Made by a program: the position numbers and the translations under genes. Of a stretch of 64,000 bases of DNA, positions 46,085 to 56,165 are shown piece by piece (position 1 is the stretch's first letter; the number at the start of each line of letters is the position of its first letter). Origin of the DNA: Streptomyces sp. Edi4 (GTDB lineage: Bacteria; Actinomycetota; Actinomycetes; Streptomycetales; Streptomycetaceae); contig NZ_JBEJGY010000004.1 of assembly GCF_040253615.1 (NCBI RefSeq), positions 1,984,001-2,048,000 on the forward strand, written 5' to 3'. The notes under the pieces are model-generated. The model was not told the origin of the DNA. It saw only the letters and a list, made by a program, of their open reading frames with translations, and did not search any database.

Positions 46085-47031
46085 ACGTCCTCCCTGATCC
46101 GCTGGGCCCCTCGGAGCCGGGCGGGGGCCGCGCGCCGGTTCTCGGCGACCTCCTCCTCCGTGGGAAGTTCGGCGCCGCGGGTGAGGAGCTTCAGGCGCGG
46201 CTGGTAGCGCTCGGGGACCACCGGGAGCCCGGGCGGCGCGGTGTTGGCGGCGCCGGCCGCGAACACCTGCTTGACGATGCGGTCCTCCAGGGACTGGTAG
46301 GAGAGGACCACGACCCGGCCGCCCACCGCGACGGCCCCGACGGCGGCGGGGATCGCCCGTTCCACACTGGCGAGTTCGCCGTTGACCTCGATGCGCAGGG
46401 CCTGGAAGGTGCGCTTGGCGGGGTTGCCGCCGGTGCGCTTGGCGGCCTGCGGCAGCGCGTCGCGGATCAGCTCCACCAGCCGGGCGCTGTTGGTGAACGG
46501 TTCCTTCTCGCGCTCGCGGACGATCGCCGAGACGATCCGCTTGGCCTGCTTCTCCTCGCCGTACGCCCGCAGGATCCGCACGAGTTCACCGGGCGGGTAG
46601 GTGTTGAGCACTTCGGCGGCGCTCAGTCCCACCGACTGGTCCATCCGCATGTCCAGCGGTGCGTCCTGGGCGTAGGCGAAGCCGCGGTCGGCCTCGTCGA
46701 GCTGCATCGAGGAGACGCCGAGGTCGAACAGGACGCCCTGGACGCGCGGGACGCCGAGCCGTTCCAGCACGTCGGGGAGCTCGTCGTAGACGGCGTGCAC
46801 CAAGGTGGCGCGCTCTCCGAAGGGGGCCAGACGCTCGCCGGACAGGCGCAGGGCCTCCTTGTCGCGGTCCAGGGCGATCAGGCGCACATGGGGGAACTGG
46901 GTGAGCAGGGCCTCGCTGTGGCCGCCGAGGCCGAGGGTGCAGTCGACGACGACCGCTCCCGGCTCGGTCAGGGCAGGCGCCAACATGTCCAAGCATCGCT
47001 GGAGCATCACCGGGACGTGTCGCTGGCTCAA
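46081..47031 (-). CDS. rsmH: 16S rRNA (cytosine-1402-N4)-methyltransferase
   Basis: A 316-aa methyltransferase (formerly MraW) that modifies C1402 in the ribosomal P site. [13 protein letters not shown] begins the conserved core; SAM-binding motif is [16 protein letters not shown], followed by [22 protein letters not shown] and [17 protein letters not shown]. The start is probably TTG 47031 (protein M-SQRHVPVM) with GAGAGGG upstream. It is the first gene of the dcw operon. Confidence 0.93.
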   Translation of the reverse strand: MSQRHVPVMLQRCLDMLAPALTEPGAVVVDCTLGLGGHSEALLTQFPHVRLIALDRDKEALRLSGERLAPFGERATLVHAVYDELPDVLERLGVPRVQGVLFDLGVSSMQLDEADRGFAYAQDAPLDMRMDQSVGLSAAEVLNTYPPGELVRILRAYGEEKQAKRIVSAIVREREKEPFTNSARLVELIRDALPQAAKRTGGNPAKRTFQALRIEVNGELASVERAIPAAVGAVAVGGRVVVLSYQSLEDRIVKQVFAAGAANTAPPGLPVVPERYQPRLKLLTRGAELPTEEEVAENRRAAPARLRGAQRIREDV

Positions 47032-47257
47032 AGCCGCCCTCTCAAGGATCCGGCACCGCCGCGCGTACGCCCCGGATCCCCGCTGCCCCGCCGACGGGGC
47101 GGACCGCTGGCGCCGGGAAAGGGGCGTCAGCCGACCGGAGGGCGGGAGGAGGCCGAGCCGTACGTGCGCCGCGCACGCGGGTGAACGTATGGTCCGGGAG
47201 GCCGTGCTTCCCGGAAGAATGGGGTCGCGCAAGGCGGGAGAGCGTGTGTCACGCCTC

Positions 47258-47297
47258 CCACTTCGCGCCACTTTAGTCCACTCGTCCCTTGGGTCAA
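47258..47297 (-). promoter_or_regulatory. dcw operon promoter with three AGTGG direct repeats (MraZ-box-like)
   Basis: On the minus strand, TTGACC (47292-47297) and TAAAGT (47270-47275) form a promoter with a 16-bp spacer. Overlapping the -10 are three copies of AGTGG (complement CCACT at 47258-47262, 47268-47272, 47278-47282) spaced exactly 10 bp apart. MraZ proteins bind such G-rich direct repeats in front of mraW in other bacteria. No mraZ gene lies in this window. The rest of 47032-47523 shows nothing else I can name. Confidence 0.6.
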
Positions 47298-47523
47298 TCA
47301 ACCCTCCAGCGCGCCGCCGGGCACTTTTTTCACTCGTCCGGGTGTGTCCCGATGAGGCCTGTGGGGTACCTCACAGATGCCCGAGTTGACGCTCTTTTTC
47401 CGGCCCCGGGACGCGACGGGGAGATCAACGGCGGCTACCGTCATATACATGTCGACTCCTGCGCACATACCGGCGGAGGCTCCTGCCCAGCGTCCGCACC
47501 TGACCCTCGAGAGCGGGGGTTCG

Positions 47524-48015
47524 GTGACCGACCGTCTGGTCGAGGCGAACCGCCACTACGCGGCCGCCTTCACCGACCCCGGCATGGACGCCCGTCCCGT
47601 CCTGCGGGTCGCCGTCGTGGCGTGCATGGACGCCCGGCTCGACCTGCACGCCGCCCTCGGTCTCGAACTCGGCGACTGCCACACCATCCGCAACGCGGGC
47701 GGCGTGGTCACCGACGACGTGATCCGGTCCCTCACCATCAGCCAGCGCGCGCTGGGCACCTCCAGCGTCATGCTGGTGCACCACACGGGCTGCGGCATGG
47801 AAACCCTCACCGAGGACTTCCGGCACGATCTGGAGGTCGAGGTGGGCCAGCGCCCGGTCTGGGCCGTCGAGTCGTTCCGCGACGCCGACCAGGACGTACG
47901 CCAGTCGATGCGGCGGGTGCGGACCTCTCCGTTCCTGTTGCACGTGGACGACGTCCGCGGCTTCGTCTTCGACGTGACCACGGGTCTTCTGCGGGAGATC
48001 GACCCCGCCGGCTGA
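47524..48015 (+). CDS. Beta-carbonic anhydrase
   Basis: A 163-aa enzyme interconverting CO2 and bicarbonate. Zinc ligands are C34 (ACMDAR, with the D36-R38 dyad), H87 and C90 (HHTGCG). Length and ligand spacing match the short mycobacterial type Rv1284. I chose GTG 47524 because the protein then begins VTDRLVEAN; an in-frame ATG at 47449 would add 25 unsupported residues. The gene is divergent from rsmH. Confidence 0.92.
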   Translation: MTDRLVEANRHYAAAFTDPGMDARPVLRVAVVACMDARLDLHAALGLELGDCHTIRNAGGVVTDDVIRSLTISQRALGTSSVMLVHHTGCGMETLTEDFRHDLEVEVGQRPVWAVESFRDADQDVRQSMRRVRTSPFLLHVDDVRGFVFDVTTGLLREIDPAG

Positions 48016-48037
48016 GCGGTCGGCGGCGGATTGAGGA

Positions 48038-48056
48038 CCGGCCCGGAAAGGGCCGG
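48038..48056 (+). terminator. Hairpin after carbonic anhydrase
   Basis: CCGGCCC-GGAAA-GGGCCGG, a 7-bp perfect stem 23 bp after the stop codon, in the expected place for a terminator, though no T-run follows. Confidence 0.65.
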
Positions 48057-48246
48057 ACGTAAATAGGGGGACAACTCACCATGAATCCCCCTCAGTTGTC
48101 CACAGGCGAGTGACACGGCGCGGCAACGGCAACAAGAATGCGGATGTGACATCGGTCCGAACCCTTCGGCCGTGGTGTCCGTATCTCGGGGTGGGCCGGG
48201 CCGTTCGCTGCGCGTCGGCCCGCAGGAAAGGGCCGAGGAGGGCCGG

Positions 48247-49286
<1,040 letters not shown>

Positions 49287-49287
<1 letters not shown>

Positions 49288-50682
49288 TGACGGCCGGGGC
49301 GCTCCCCGCGGAGTCCGCTGAGTCCGCCGAGCCCGCCGAGCCCGCCGACGACCGGGCCGGTGGCGGCCCGTTGACGGCCCTGACCGGCCTGACCACCCGT
49401 GGCCGCTCCTTCCTCGCGGCCGGCGTCGCGGCCGCGGTCTGCGCGTTCGTCCTGGGCCAGGAGGACCTGCTGCGGGTGGGGCTCCTGCTGGCCGCGCTGC
49501 CGCTGGTCTGCACGGTGGTGCTCTACCGCACCCGCTACCGCGTGGCAGGCAGCCGCCGACTCGACCCCGAGCGGGTCCCGGCCGGCTCCGAGGCCCGCGT
49601 CCAGCTGCGGATCGACAACGTCTCGCGGCTGCCCACCGGCCTGCTCATGCTCCAGGACCGGGTGCCCTACGTGCTCGGGCCGCGCCCGCGCTTCGTGCTC
49701 GACCGGGTCGAGGCGGGCGGCAGGCGCGAGGTCTCCTACCGGGTCCGCTCCGACCTGCGCGGCCGCTACCCGCTGGGGCCCCTGCAACTGCGGCTCAGCG
49801 ACCCGTTCGGGATGTGCGAGCTGAACCCGCGCCTTCAGCGCGTACGACACGCTCACCGTCATTCCGCGCACCGAACCCCTGCCACCGGTGCGCCTTTCGG
49901 GCGAGGCCTCGGGGTACGGCGACGGACGGCACCGCTCGCTCGCCCTGGCCGGCGAGGACGACATCATTCCGCGCGGCTACCGGCACGGCGACGACCTGCG
50001 CCGGGTGCACTGGCGCTCCACCGCGCGCTACGGCGAACTGATGGTGCGCCGCGAGGAGCAGCCGCAGCGGGCCCGGTGCACCGTGCTGCTCGACACCCGC
50101 GCCCTCGCCCATGTGGGCGCAGGCCCCGACTGCGCCTTCGAGTGGGCGGTCTCGGGCGCGGCCTCCGCCCTGACGCACATGCTGGAACGGGGCTTTTCCG
50201 TACGGCTCCTGACCGACACCGGCAGTTCGGTGCCCGGCGAGGGATCGGGCGGCTTCGCGGGCTCGGGCCAGGACTCATCGGAGGCGGCCGGCCTGCTGAT
50301 GGACACCCTCGCCGTCGTCGACCACTCCGACGGCGGCGGCCTCTCGCGCGCCTACGACGTGCTGCGCCGAGGCAACGAAGGGCTGCTCGTCGCCTTCTTC
50401 GGCGACCTCGACGAGGAGCAGGCGGCGATCGCGGCGAAGATGCGGCGGCGCAGCGGGGCCGCGGTCGCCTTCGTGCTCGACAGCGAGCTGTGGGCGCCCG
50501 GCGTCCAGGAACACGGACCCGTCGAGGAGCGCCTGCGGCTGCTGCGCGAGGCGGGGTGGACCGCGCTCCCGGTGCGGCCCGGCGCGCTGCTTGCGGACCT
50601 GTGGCGCCTGGCGGGCCAGGAACGTACCCATGCGAAGGCGGCGCCCGGTGGCGCGGCCGGCCCGGCGGGGGGATGGTCATGA
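49287..50682 (+). pseudogene. DUF58 protein gene with apparent +1 frameshift near 49829
   Basis: The protein reads normally in one frame to DPFGMCELN (about 49828), then must shift frame to continue as RAFSAYDTLTVIPRTEPLPPVRLSGEASGYG and the DUF58 core EDDIIPRGYRHGDDLRRVHWRSTARYGELMVRREEQ. Removing one C from the AACCCGCG run restores a full protein of about 464 aa with two N-terminal membrane helices. It sits between moxR and the transglutaminase gene (ATGA overlap at 50679-50682). A sequencing error is as likely as a true mutation. Confidence 0.82.
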
Positions 50683-53102
50683 GCGGGCGCGGACGGCTGG
50701 CGCTGTGCGCCTACGCGGCCACGGTCCTTTCGGCGTGCTCGATGCTGCCGCTGGTGGACCCGGCCGTCTGGCTCGTCCAGGCTGCCTTCCTGCTGGCGAT
50801 CGTCAGCGCGGTCGGCGCGCTGGCCCGGCGCGTGCCGCTGGCCCGGCCGCTCACCGTGCTCGCCCAGGCCGTCATGGCCCTGGTGACGCTGACCGTGGTG
50901 TTCGCCCGCCGGCAGGCGATCGGCGGGATACTGCCGGGCCCCGACGTCTTCGTCCAGCTCAACTCCCTGCTCCAGCAAGGGAGTTCGGACGTCGGGCAGT
51001 ACGCGATCCCGGCTCCCGCGACGCCGGGCATCCGGCTGATGATGGTCGGCGGGGTGCTGATCATCGGGCTCTGCGTGGACGCGCTCGCGGTGACGTTCCG
51101 CAGCGCCGCGCCGGCGGGTCTTCCGCTGCTCGCGCTGTACTCGGTGGCCGCGGGGCTCTCCGGGGGCGGCGCGAGCTGGCTCTGGTTCGTGCTCGCGGCC
51201 GCCGGCTATCTGCTGCTTCTGCTCGCCGAGGGACGCGACCGGCTCGCGCGGTGGGGGCGGGTCTTCAGCGGCGCGGCGCGCCCGCCGGGCCGGGCCCAGC
51301 AGGGCATGTTCGAGAACACGGCGCCGCTCGCCCCGGTCCGTACGGGACGGCGCATCGGGGTGCTCGCGCTCGGCATCGCGCTGGTGATCCCGGCGATGCT
51401 GCCCGCGCTGGACGGCGGACTGCTCAGCGGCGGCGACGGCCAGGGCGGTGACGGGGCCGGCGGGACCATCTCCGCGGTGAACCCACTGGTGTCGTTGCAG
51501 AACAGCCTGAACCAGCCCGAGGACCGCGAGGTCCTGCGGTACAACACCAACTCCCAGGACAGCGACGAGATGTATCTGCGGATCGTCGCGCTCGACGAGT
51601 TCGACGGAGCGTCCTGGAGGTCCTCCGAGCGGCACATCACGGACGTGCCCGATCCGCTGCCGCCGCCGGACGGGCTGAGCTCCGCGGTCGGCACGACCGA
51701 AGTCCAGACCAGCGTCTCGGCCGCCGGCTGGTACGCGCAGAGCTGGCTGCCGATGCCCTTCCCCGCGACCCAGGTGAAGATCAAGGGTGACTGGCGGTTC
51801 GAGCCGGTGGGCCGCACCCTTGTGGGCGACCGCAAGCAGACGACCCGGGGCGCGCGGTACACGGTCGCCAGTCTTCTGGTGCGGCCGACCGCGACGCAGC
51901 TGGCCCAGGCGCCCACGCCGCCCTTGGCCCTGCTCGATGAGTACACGCGCGTCCCGGACTCGCTGCCCTCGGTGGTCGGCGCCACCGCGCGGCGGGTCAC
52001 CGCGGGCGCGGCCAACAACTACGAGAAGGCCGTCAAGCTCCAGGACTGGTTCTCCACCGGCGGCGGCTTCACCTACAACACGCATGTAGCGTCGGGCAGC
52101 GGTACCGAGGCGATCGCCAACTTCCTCAAGGAGAAGGAGGGGTTCTGCGTCCACTTCTCCTTCGCGATGGCCGCGATGGCACGCACCCTTGGGATTCCCG
52201 CCCGGGTCGCGGTCGGCTTCACTCCCGGTGAACCGCGCTCTGACGGCACGATGTCGGTGGGCCTGCGCGACGCGCACGCCTGGCCCGAGCTGTACTTCCA
52301 GGGCGTGGGCTGGACGCGTTTCGAGCCGACGCCCACGCGGGGCAGCGCCCCCGACTACACCCGGAGCCAGGCTCCTGCGGACAGCCCGAGCAGTCCGGCC
52401 CAGCCGGCCAGGAGCCCTTCCGCCGAGCCGTCGGCGGCGCCGTCCGTCGCCGACTCCTGCCCGCCCGGCGCGCGGCGCCTCGGGGACTGCGGCGCCACTG
52501 CGGCGGCGGGTGTCGCGGGCCCCACGGACAGCGGGCCCTCGGCCCCGGCCCTGATCGGTACGGTCCTGGGCGTGGCCGCGCTGCTCGTCCTGCCGCTGCT
52601 GCCGCTGCTGTGGCGCGCGCGGGTGCGGGCCCGCAGGCTCGGCTCCGGGGGCCGCACCCCGGCCGACGCCGTGGCCCATACGCTGGCCGCCTGGCAGGAG
52701 ATCACCGACACGGCCTGGGACTACGGCATCCTGCCCGACGATTCGCTGACGCCCCGCAAGGCGGCGGTACGGGTCATTCTGCTGGGCCATCTGGACGGCG
52801 CGGCGGCGGCGTCCGTCCACCGGGCGGCGGGGGCGGTCGAGCGTGTGCTGTACGCCCCCGACCCGCAGCCGACCCCCGGGCTCGTGGACGACGTGACCCG
52901 CGTGCGGGCGGCCCTGCGCGGACAGGCATCCCGGCTAGGGACCCTCCGGGCCGTCCTGGCCCCGCGCTCAGCCGTCCGGGTGATCTGGTCGGTGTCGCGC
53001 CACTGGACCCGCCTGAGCACAACCCTGGCCCACCACGCGAACCGGCTACGACCGACCCCGTCCCTCCGCTGGCCCCGATCGCGCAGTTCCCCGCGCCCCT
53101 GA
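50679..53102 (+). CDS. Transglutaminase-like membrane protein (TgpA/DUF3488 type)
   Basis: An 807-aa protein with about six N-terminal membrane helices, a large extracytoplasmic transglutaminase-like domain (Cys490 in EGFCVHFSFAMAAMARTLGIPARVAVGF, His533 in LRDAHAWPELYF), then WTRFEPTPTRG where many relatives have FDPT, a Pro/Ser linker, one more membrane helix and a cytoplasmic DUF4129-like tail. ATG 50679 overlaps the DUF58 stop. The last residues (SSPRP) and the stop codon lie inside the first partial repeat of the downstream array. A wall or protein cross-linking role is plausible but unproven. Confidence 0.9.
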   Translation: MSGRGRLALCAYAATVLSACSMLPLVDPAVWLVQAAFLLAIVSAVGALARRVPLARPLTVLAQAVMALVTLTVVFARRQAIGGILPGPDVFVQLNSLLQQGSSDVGQYAIPAPATPGIRLMMVGGVLIIGLCVDALAVTFRSAAPAGLPLLALYSVAAGLSGGGASWLWFVLAAAGYLLLLLAEGRDRLARWGRVFSGAARPPGRAQQGMFENTAPLAPVRTGRRIGVLALGIALVIPAMLPALDGGLLSGGDGQGGDGAGGTISAVNPLVSLQNSLNQPEDREVLRYNTNSQDSDEMYLRIVALDEFDGASWRSSERHITDVPDPLPPPDGLSSAVGTTEVQTSVSAAGWYAQSWLPMPFPATQVKIKGDWRFEPVGRTLVGDRKQTTRGARYTVASLLVRPTATQLAQAPTPPLALLDEYTRVPDSLPSVVGATARRVTAGAANNYEKAVKLQDWFSTGGGFTYNTHVASGSGTEAIANFLKEKEGFCVHFSFAMAAMARTLGIPARVAVGFTPGEPRSDGTMSVGLRDAHAWPELYFQGVGWTRFEPTPTRGSAPDYTRSQAPADSPSSPAQPARSPSAEPSAAPSVADSCPPGARRLGDCGATAAAGVAGPTDSGPSAPALIGTVLGVAALLVLPLLPLLWRARVRARRLGSGGRTPADAVAHTLAAWQEITDTAWDYGILPDDSLTPRKAAVRVILLGHLDGAAAASVHRAAGAVERVLYAPDPQPTPGLVDDVTRVRAALRGQASRLGTLRAVLAPRSAVRVIWSVSRHWTRLSTTLAHHANRLRPTPSLRWPRSRSSPRP

Positions 53103-53985
53103 CGGGGCCCCCGGGCCCCTCCAGGGACGGCTTTCGGGTGCCGACCGTGCCGGGCTGGGCGCGCAGTTCCCCGCGCCGCTTGGCGGGGCCGGTGCTGGCC
53201 CGCATTGGCAACCTCAGCCCGTCCGGCGTTTGAGGACGAGCGCCCTTCAGGCGCGAACGGGGTCTGGGGCGCAGCCCCAGGGACCCCGGCTGCGGACCGT
53301 ACGTGGCTGATCGCACAGTTCCCCGCGCCCCTGGCGGGATCGGTGCCGGCCCACATGGACATCCCCAGCCCGTCCGGCGTTTGAGGACGAGGCCGTTCAG
53401 GCCGGACGGGGTCTGGGGCGCAGCCCCAGGGACCCCGGGTGCCGACCGTACGTGGCGGGACGCGCAGTTCCCCGCGCCCCTGGCGGGATCGGTGCCGGCC
53501 CACATGGACATCCCCAGCCCGTCCGGCGATTGAGGACGAGCGCCCTTCAAGCGCGAACGGGGTCTGGGGCGCAGCCCCAGGGACCCCGGGTGCCGACCGT
53601 ACGTGGCTGAGCGCGCAGTTCCCCGCGCCCCTGGGCAGGGTCCGTGCTGGCCCGCATGGGCATAGTCAGCCCGTCCGGCGTTTGAGGACGAGGCCGTTCA
53701 GGCCGAACGGGGTCTGGGGCGCAGCCCCAGGGACCCCGGGTGCCGACCGTACGTGGCGGGACGCGCAGTTCCCCGCGCCCCTGGCGGGATCGGTGCCGGC
53801 CCACATGGACATCCCCAGCCCGTCCGGCGATTGAGGACGAGGCCCTTCAGGCCGAACGGGGTCTGGGGCGCAGCCCCAGGGAGCTCGAGTGCCGACCGTG
53901 CGTGGCGGGGCGCGCAGTTCCCCGCGCCCCTGGCAGGGCTGGTGCCCACCCGCATGGACATGGGCCCGGGCGACCCCGTACAGGG
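53073..53985 (+). repeat. Tandem array of approximately 150-bp structured repeats (five full, two partial)
   Basis: The module GCGCAGTTCCCCGCGC recurs at 53161, 53313 (with ACAG), 53462, 53613, 53763 and 53912, giving periods of 149-152 bp; partial units lie at 53073-53160 and 53912-53985. Each full unit holds, in order, that module, CGTCC-GGCGTTTGA-GGACG (GGCGATTGA in some), a GCGCC- or GGCC-stem hairpin, and CTGGGGC-GCA-GCCCCAG. Open frames on both strands cross the array but are by-products of the repeat. One inverted copy is at 28964-29090. Confidence 0.92.
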
Positions 53986-54025
53986 CTGAGGGGCGGCCGC
54001 CTCCTCGGAGGTGACCGCCCCTCAG
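53986..54025. terminator. Terminator between repeat array and DUF3040 gene
   Basis: Perfect 11-bp outer arms (53986-53996 and 54015-54025) enclose a smaller CCTC/GAGG hairpin. It lies 22 bp past the stop of the minus-strand DUF3040 gene and could also end transcription coming out of the repeat array. Confidence 0.78.
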
Positions 54026-54047
54026 TGCAGGTCAGGACGGGGCGGGG

Positions 54048-54431
54048 CTAGCGCCCCTCGTCGCGGCGCCGCTGCCACCGCTGCTCAATCCGGTCCATCA
54101 TGGACCTCCGCTGCCGAGCCTGCCGCACCGCACCGGAACCCCGGGCCTGTTCACCGGGCCGCGGCGCCTTGCGCCAGCCGGTCACCGCGAGTACCGCACA
54201 TCCGAGCATGACGAGGAACCCCACCACACTGATCCAGATCTGCTGCGCGACCATTCCTGCCATGAGGAGCGCGATACCCACCAGGAAGCCGGCGACCGCC
54301 TGGTAGACCCGTCGCCGGGTGTACGTACGCAGCCCGCTTCCCTCAAGCGCTGTCGCGAACTTGGGATCTTCGGCGTACAGCGCTCGCTCCATCTGCTCGA
54401 GCATGCGCTGCTCGTGCTCCGAGAGCGGCAC
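54048..54431 (-). CDS. DUF3040 membrane protein
   Basis: A 127-aa actinobacterial DUF3040 protein. It starts with the family signature MPLSEHEQRMLEQMERALYAEDPKFA, followed by two membrane segments (YQAVAGFLVGIALLMAGMVA and ISVVGFLVMLGCAVLAVTGW) and a basic tail. GTG 54431. DUF3040 genes are near-universal in actinobacteria, often close to the dcw region, but their function is unknown. Confidence 0.93.
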   Translation of the reverse strand: MPLSEHEQRMLEQMERALYAEDPKFATALEGSGLRTYTRRRVYQAVAGFLVGIALLMAGMVAQQIWISVVGFLVMLGCAVLAVTGWRKAPRPGEQARGSGAVRQARQRRSMMDRIEQRWQRRRDEGR

Positions 54432-54687
54432 GGAGTCCTCCTACTCGTCGGTCGCGGGGGGCGACCGGATGCGGCCCCTTCAGGATAGGCAGGGAATCGC
54501 CCCCGTGAAACCCGCCCTCTACGCCAATTCGCCACCCGGGCCGCCACGGCGGTTCGGCTGTGGAGATTCAATTCCCCAAGAGTCGATCCGTCATGCCGGA
54601 CGGTGTCCCCCGATCATACGGGGCAAAGCCGCCGATCGGGGGGCCTGTGGCGTACTGCATGCGGGACAGCGCCCCTGATCAGCCCGC

Positions 54688-54706
54688 CCGGGGCGGCCCG
54701 CCCCGG
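54688..54706 (-). terminator. GC hairpin after the methyltransferase gene
   Basis: CCGGGGCGG and CCGCCCCGG flank a single C, immediately downstream of the methyltransferase stop at 54708. The rest of 54432-54687 shows no gene. Confidence 0.5.
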
Positions 54707-54707
54707 C

Positions 54708-55466
54708 TCAGCCGCGCTTCTCGCCCAGTACGTGCAGCTGGGTGGCGACGGCGTGGAAGGCGGGCAGCTCGGCGGCCGCGGCCTCCAGCTTGAGCAGCGC
54801 GTCGAGGGCGCCCGGCTCGGTGTCCACCAGGACGCCCGGGACCAGGTCCGCGAAGACCCGCACCCCGTGCACCGCCCCCGCCGTGGCCCCCGCGTCGCCG
54901 ACGAGCGCGGTCAGCTGCTCGGCCGTGAACCGGTGCGGGACCGGGTCGCCCGCGCCCCAGCGCCCCGCCGGGTCGGACAGCGCGTGCCGGGCCTCGGTGA
55001 AGTGCCCGGCGAGCGCGCGCGAGAGCACCGCGCCGCCGAGGCCCGCCGCGAGCAGGCTGAGCGCGCCGTGCGGACGCAGCGCGTCCACCGCGTTGCGCAC
55101 GCCTTCCGCCGGGTCCTCGACGTACTCCAGGACGCCGTGGCACAGCACCGCGTCATAGCCGCCGCGCTCGACCACGTCGAAGAGGCCGAGCACGTCGCCC
55201 TGGACGCCCTGGACCCGCTCGGCCACCCCGGCCTCGGCGGCCCTGCGCTCCAGGGCGAACAGCGCGTTGGGGCTGGGGTCGACCACGGTGACGCGGTGGC
55301 CGAGCGTGGCCAGCGGCACCGCGAAGTTGCCGGAGCCACCACCGGTGTCCAGGACGTCGAGCGCCTCGCGTCCGGTCGCCTCGACCTGGCGGTCGAGCGC
55401 TTCCTTCAAGACCTCCCAGACCACGGCGGTACGAAGGGAGGCGCGGGGGCGCATGGGGTCCGACAC
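54708..55466 (-). CDS. SAM-dependent methyltransferase (SmtA/CmoM-like)
   Basis: A 252-aa class I methyltransferase. Motif I is LDVLDTGGGSGNFAVPLA, the acidic ribose-binding end of beta2 is VTVVDPSPNAL, and motif IV is YDAVLCHGVLEYVEDP. The C-terminal part (HRFTAEQLTALVGDAGATAGAVHGVRVFADLVPG) resembles CmoM/SmtA, which act on tRNA wobble bases, but substrate assignment is uncertain. GTG 55466. Confidence 0.88.
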   Translation of the reverse strand: MSDPMRPRASLRTAVVWEVLKEALDRQVEATGREALDVLDTGGGSGNFAVPLATLGHRVTVVDPSPNALFALERRAAEAGVAERVQGVQGDVLGLFDVVERGGYDAVLCHGVLEYVEDPAEGVRNAVDALRPHGALSLLAAGLGGAVLSRALAGHFTEARHALSDPAGRWGAGDPVPHRFTAEQLTALVGDAGATAGAVHGVRVFADLVPGVLVDTEPGALDALLKLEAAAAELPAFHAVATQLHVLGEKRG

Positions 55467-55610
55467 GGCAGTTGACTCCTCGGCGCGGTGCCGCCGCGGA
55501 CGCGGCGTGGGAACGGGAAGGGTGAAGCCCCGTCCACCCTATTGCCTTCCCCGCCCACCCCTGATCAGCCGCCACCCCGCCGGGGATGGCGGAACCTCGC
55601 CCCGCTCCCC

Positions 55611-56165
55611 CTACCCTCGCGCCTCCCCCCGCGCATCCCGCTCGCGCGCCCTGGGCTGGGGCAGTACGGGCTGAAGGACCAGCAGGCGTTCGACCAGGCG
55701 GAGGAACATCGCCGCGTCACGCAGCAGATCGTCGGCGTCCCGGGTGGTGGCCGCGCCCTGGATGCCGGCCTCGGCGCGGGCCCGCCGCTCGGCCCCGGAG
55801 GCGAACAGCGCGCTCCACTCCGTCAGTTCGGGCGCTATCTCCGGCAGCACTTCCCAGGCGCTGCGGATGCGCCGGCGCTGGCGCGGGCCGGCCTCGGGGC
55901 GCCCGCGCGCGGCGAGGACGGCGGCGGCGGTGCGCAGGGCGGCCAGATGGGCCGTGGCGTACCGCTCGTTGGGGGCGTCGAGGCGGGCCGCCTCGTCCAG
56001 GCCGCCGCGTGCCTGGGCGAGCAGATCGAGGGCGGCTGGCGGTGCGCCCGCCCGCCGCAGGACGGGGTGGACATCGCTCGCGGGACCGCCCGCGGGACCG
56101 TTCAGTGAGGGGACAGGGCTGCTTGCGCGGCGCCGGGGTACAGCTGCTGCGTGGGAGCTGGCCAT
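55611..56165 (-). CDS. SAV_6107 family HEPN-domain protein
   Basis: A 184-aa helical protein. Its core (ALDLLAQARGGLDEAARLDAPNERYATAHLAALRTAAAVLAARGRP) fits the actinobacterial HEPN family named after SAV_6107, a gene from the same region of the S. avermitilis chromosome. Some HEPN proteins are RNases with an RxxxxH motif; I do not see a clear one here. ATG 56165 has AGGAGG upstream. No partner nucleotidyltransferase lies next to it. Confidence 0.82.
   Translation of the reverse strand: MASSHAAAVPRRRASSPVPSLNGPAGGPASDVHPVLRRAGAPPAALDLLAQARGGLDEAARLDAPNERYATAHLAALRTAAAVLAARGRPEAGPRQRRRIRSAWEVLPEIAPELTEWSALFASGAERRARAEAGIQGAATTRDADDLLRDAAMFLRLVERLLVLQPVLPQPRARERDARGEARG

Noticed and set aside
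47449-47523. Longer carbonic anhydrase start at ATG 47449
   Set aside because: It lacks a ribosome site, and the extra 25 residues are absent from the similar mycobacterial enzyme; GTG 47524 fits length and ligand numbering.
53073-53985. CRISPR array
   Set aside because: The whole 150-bp unit is repeated with no unique spacers, and there are no cas genes.
53303-53989. Several open frames on both strands in the repeat array
   Set aside because: They repeat the same peptide because the DNA repeats, lack ribosome sites and have no domain similarity.
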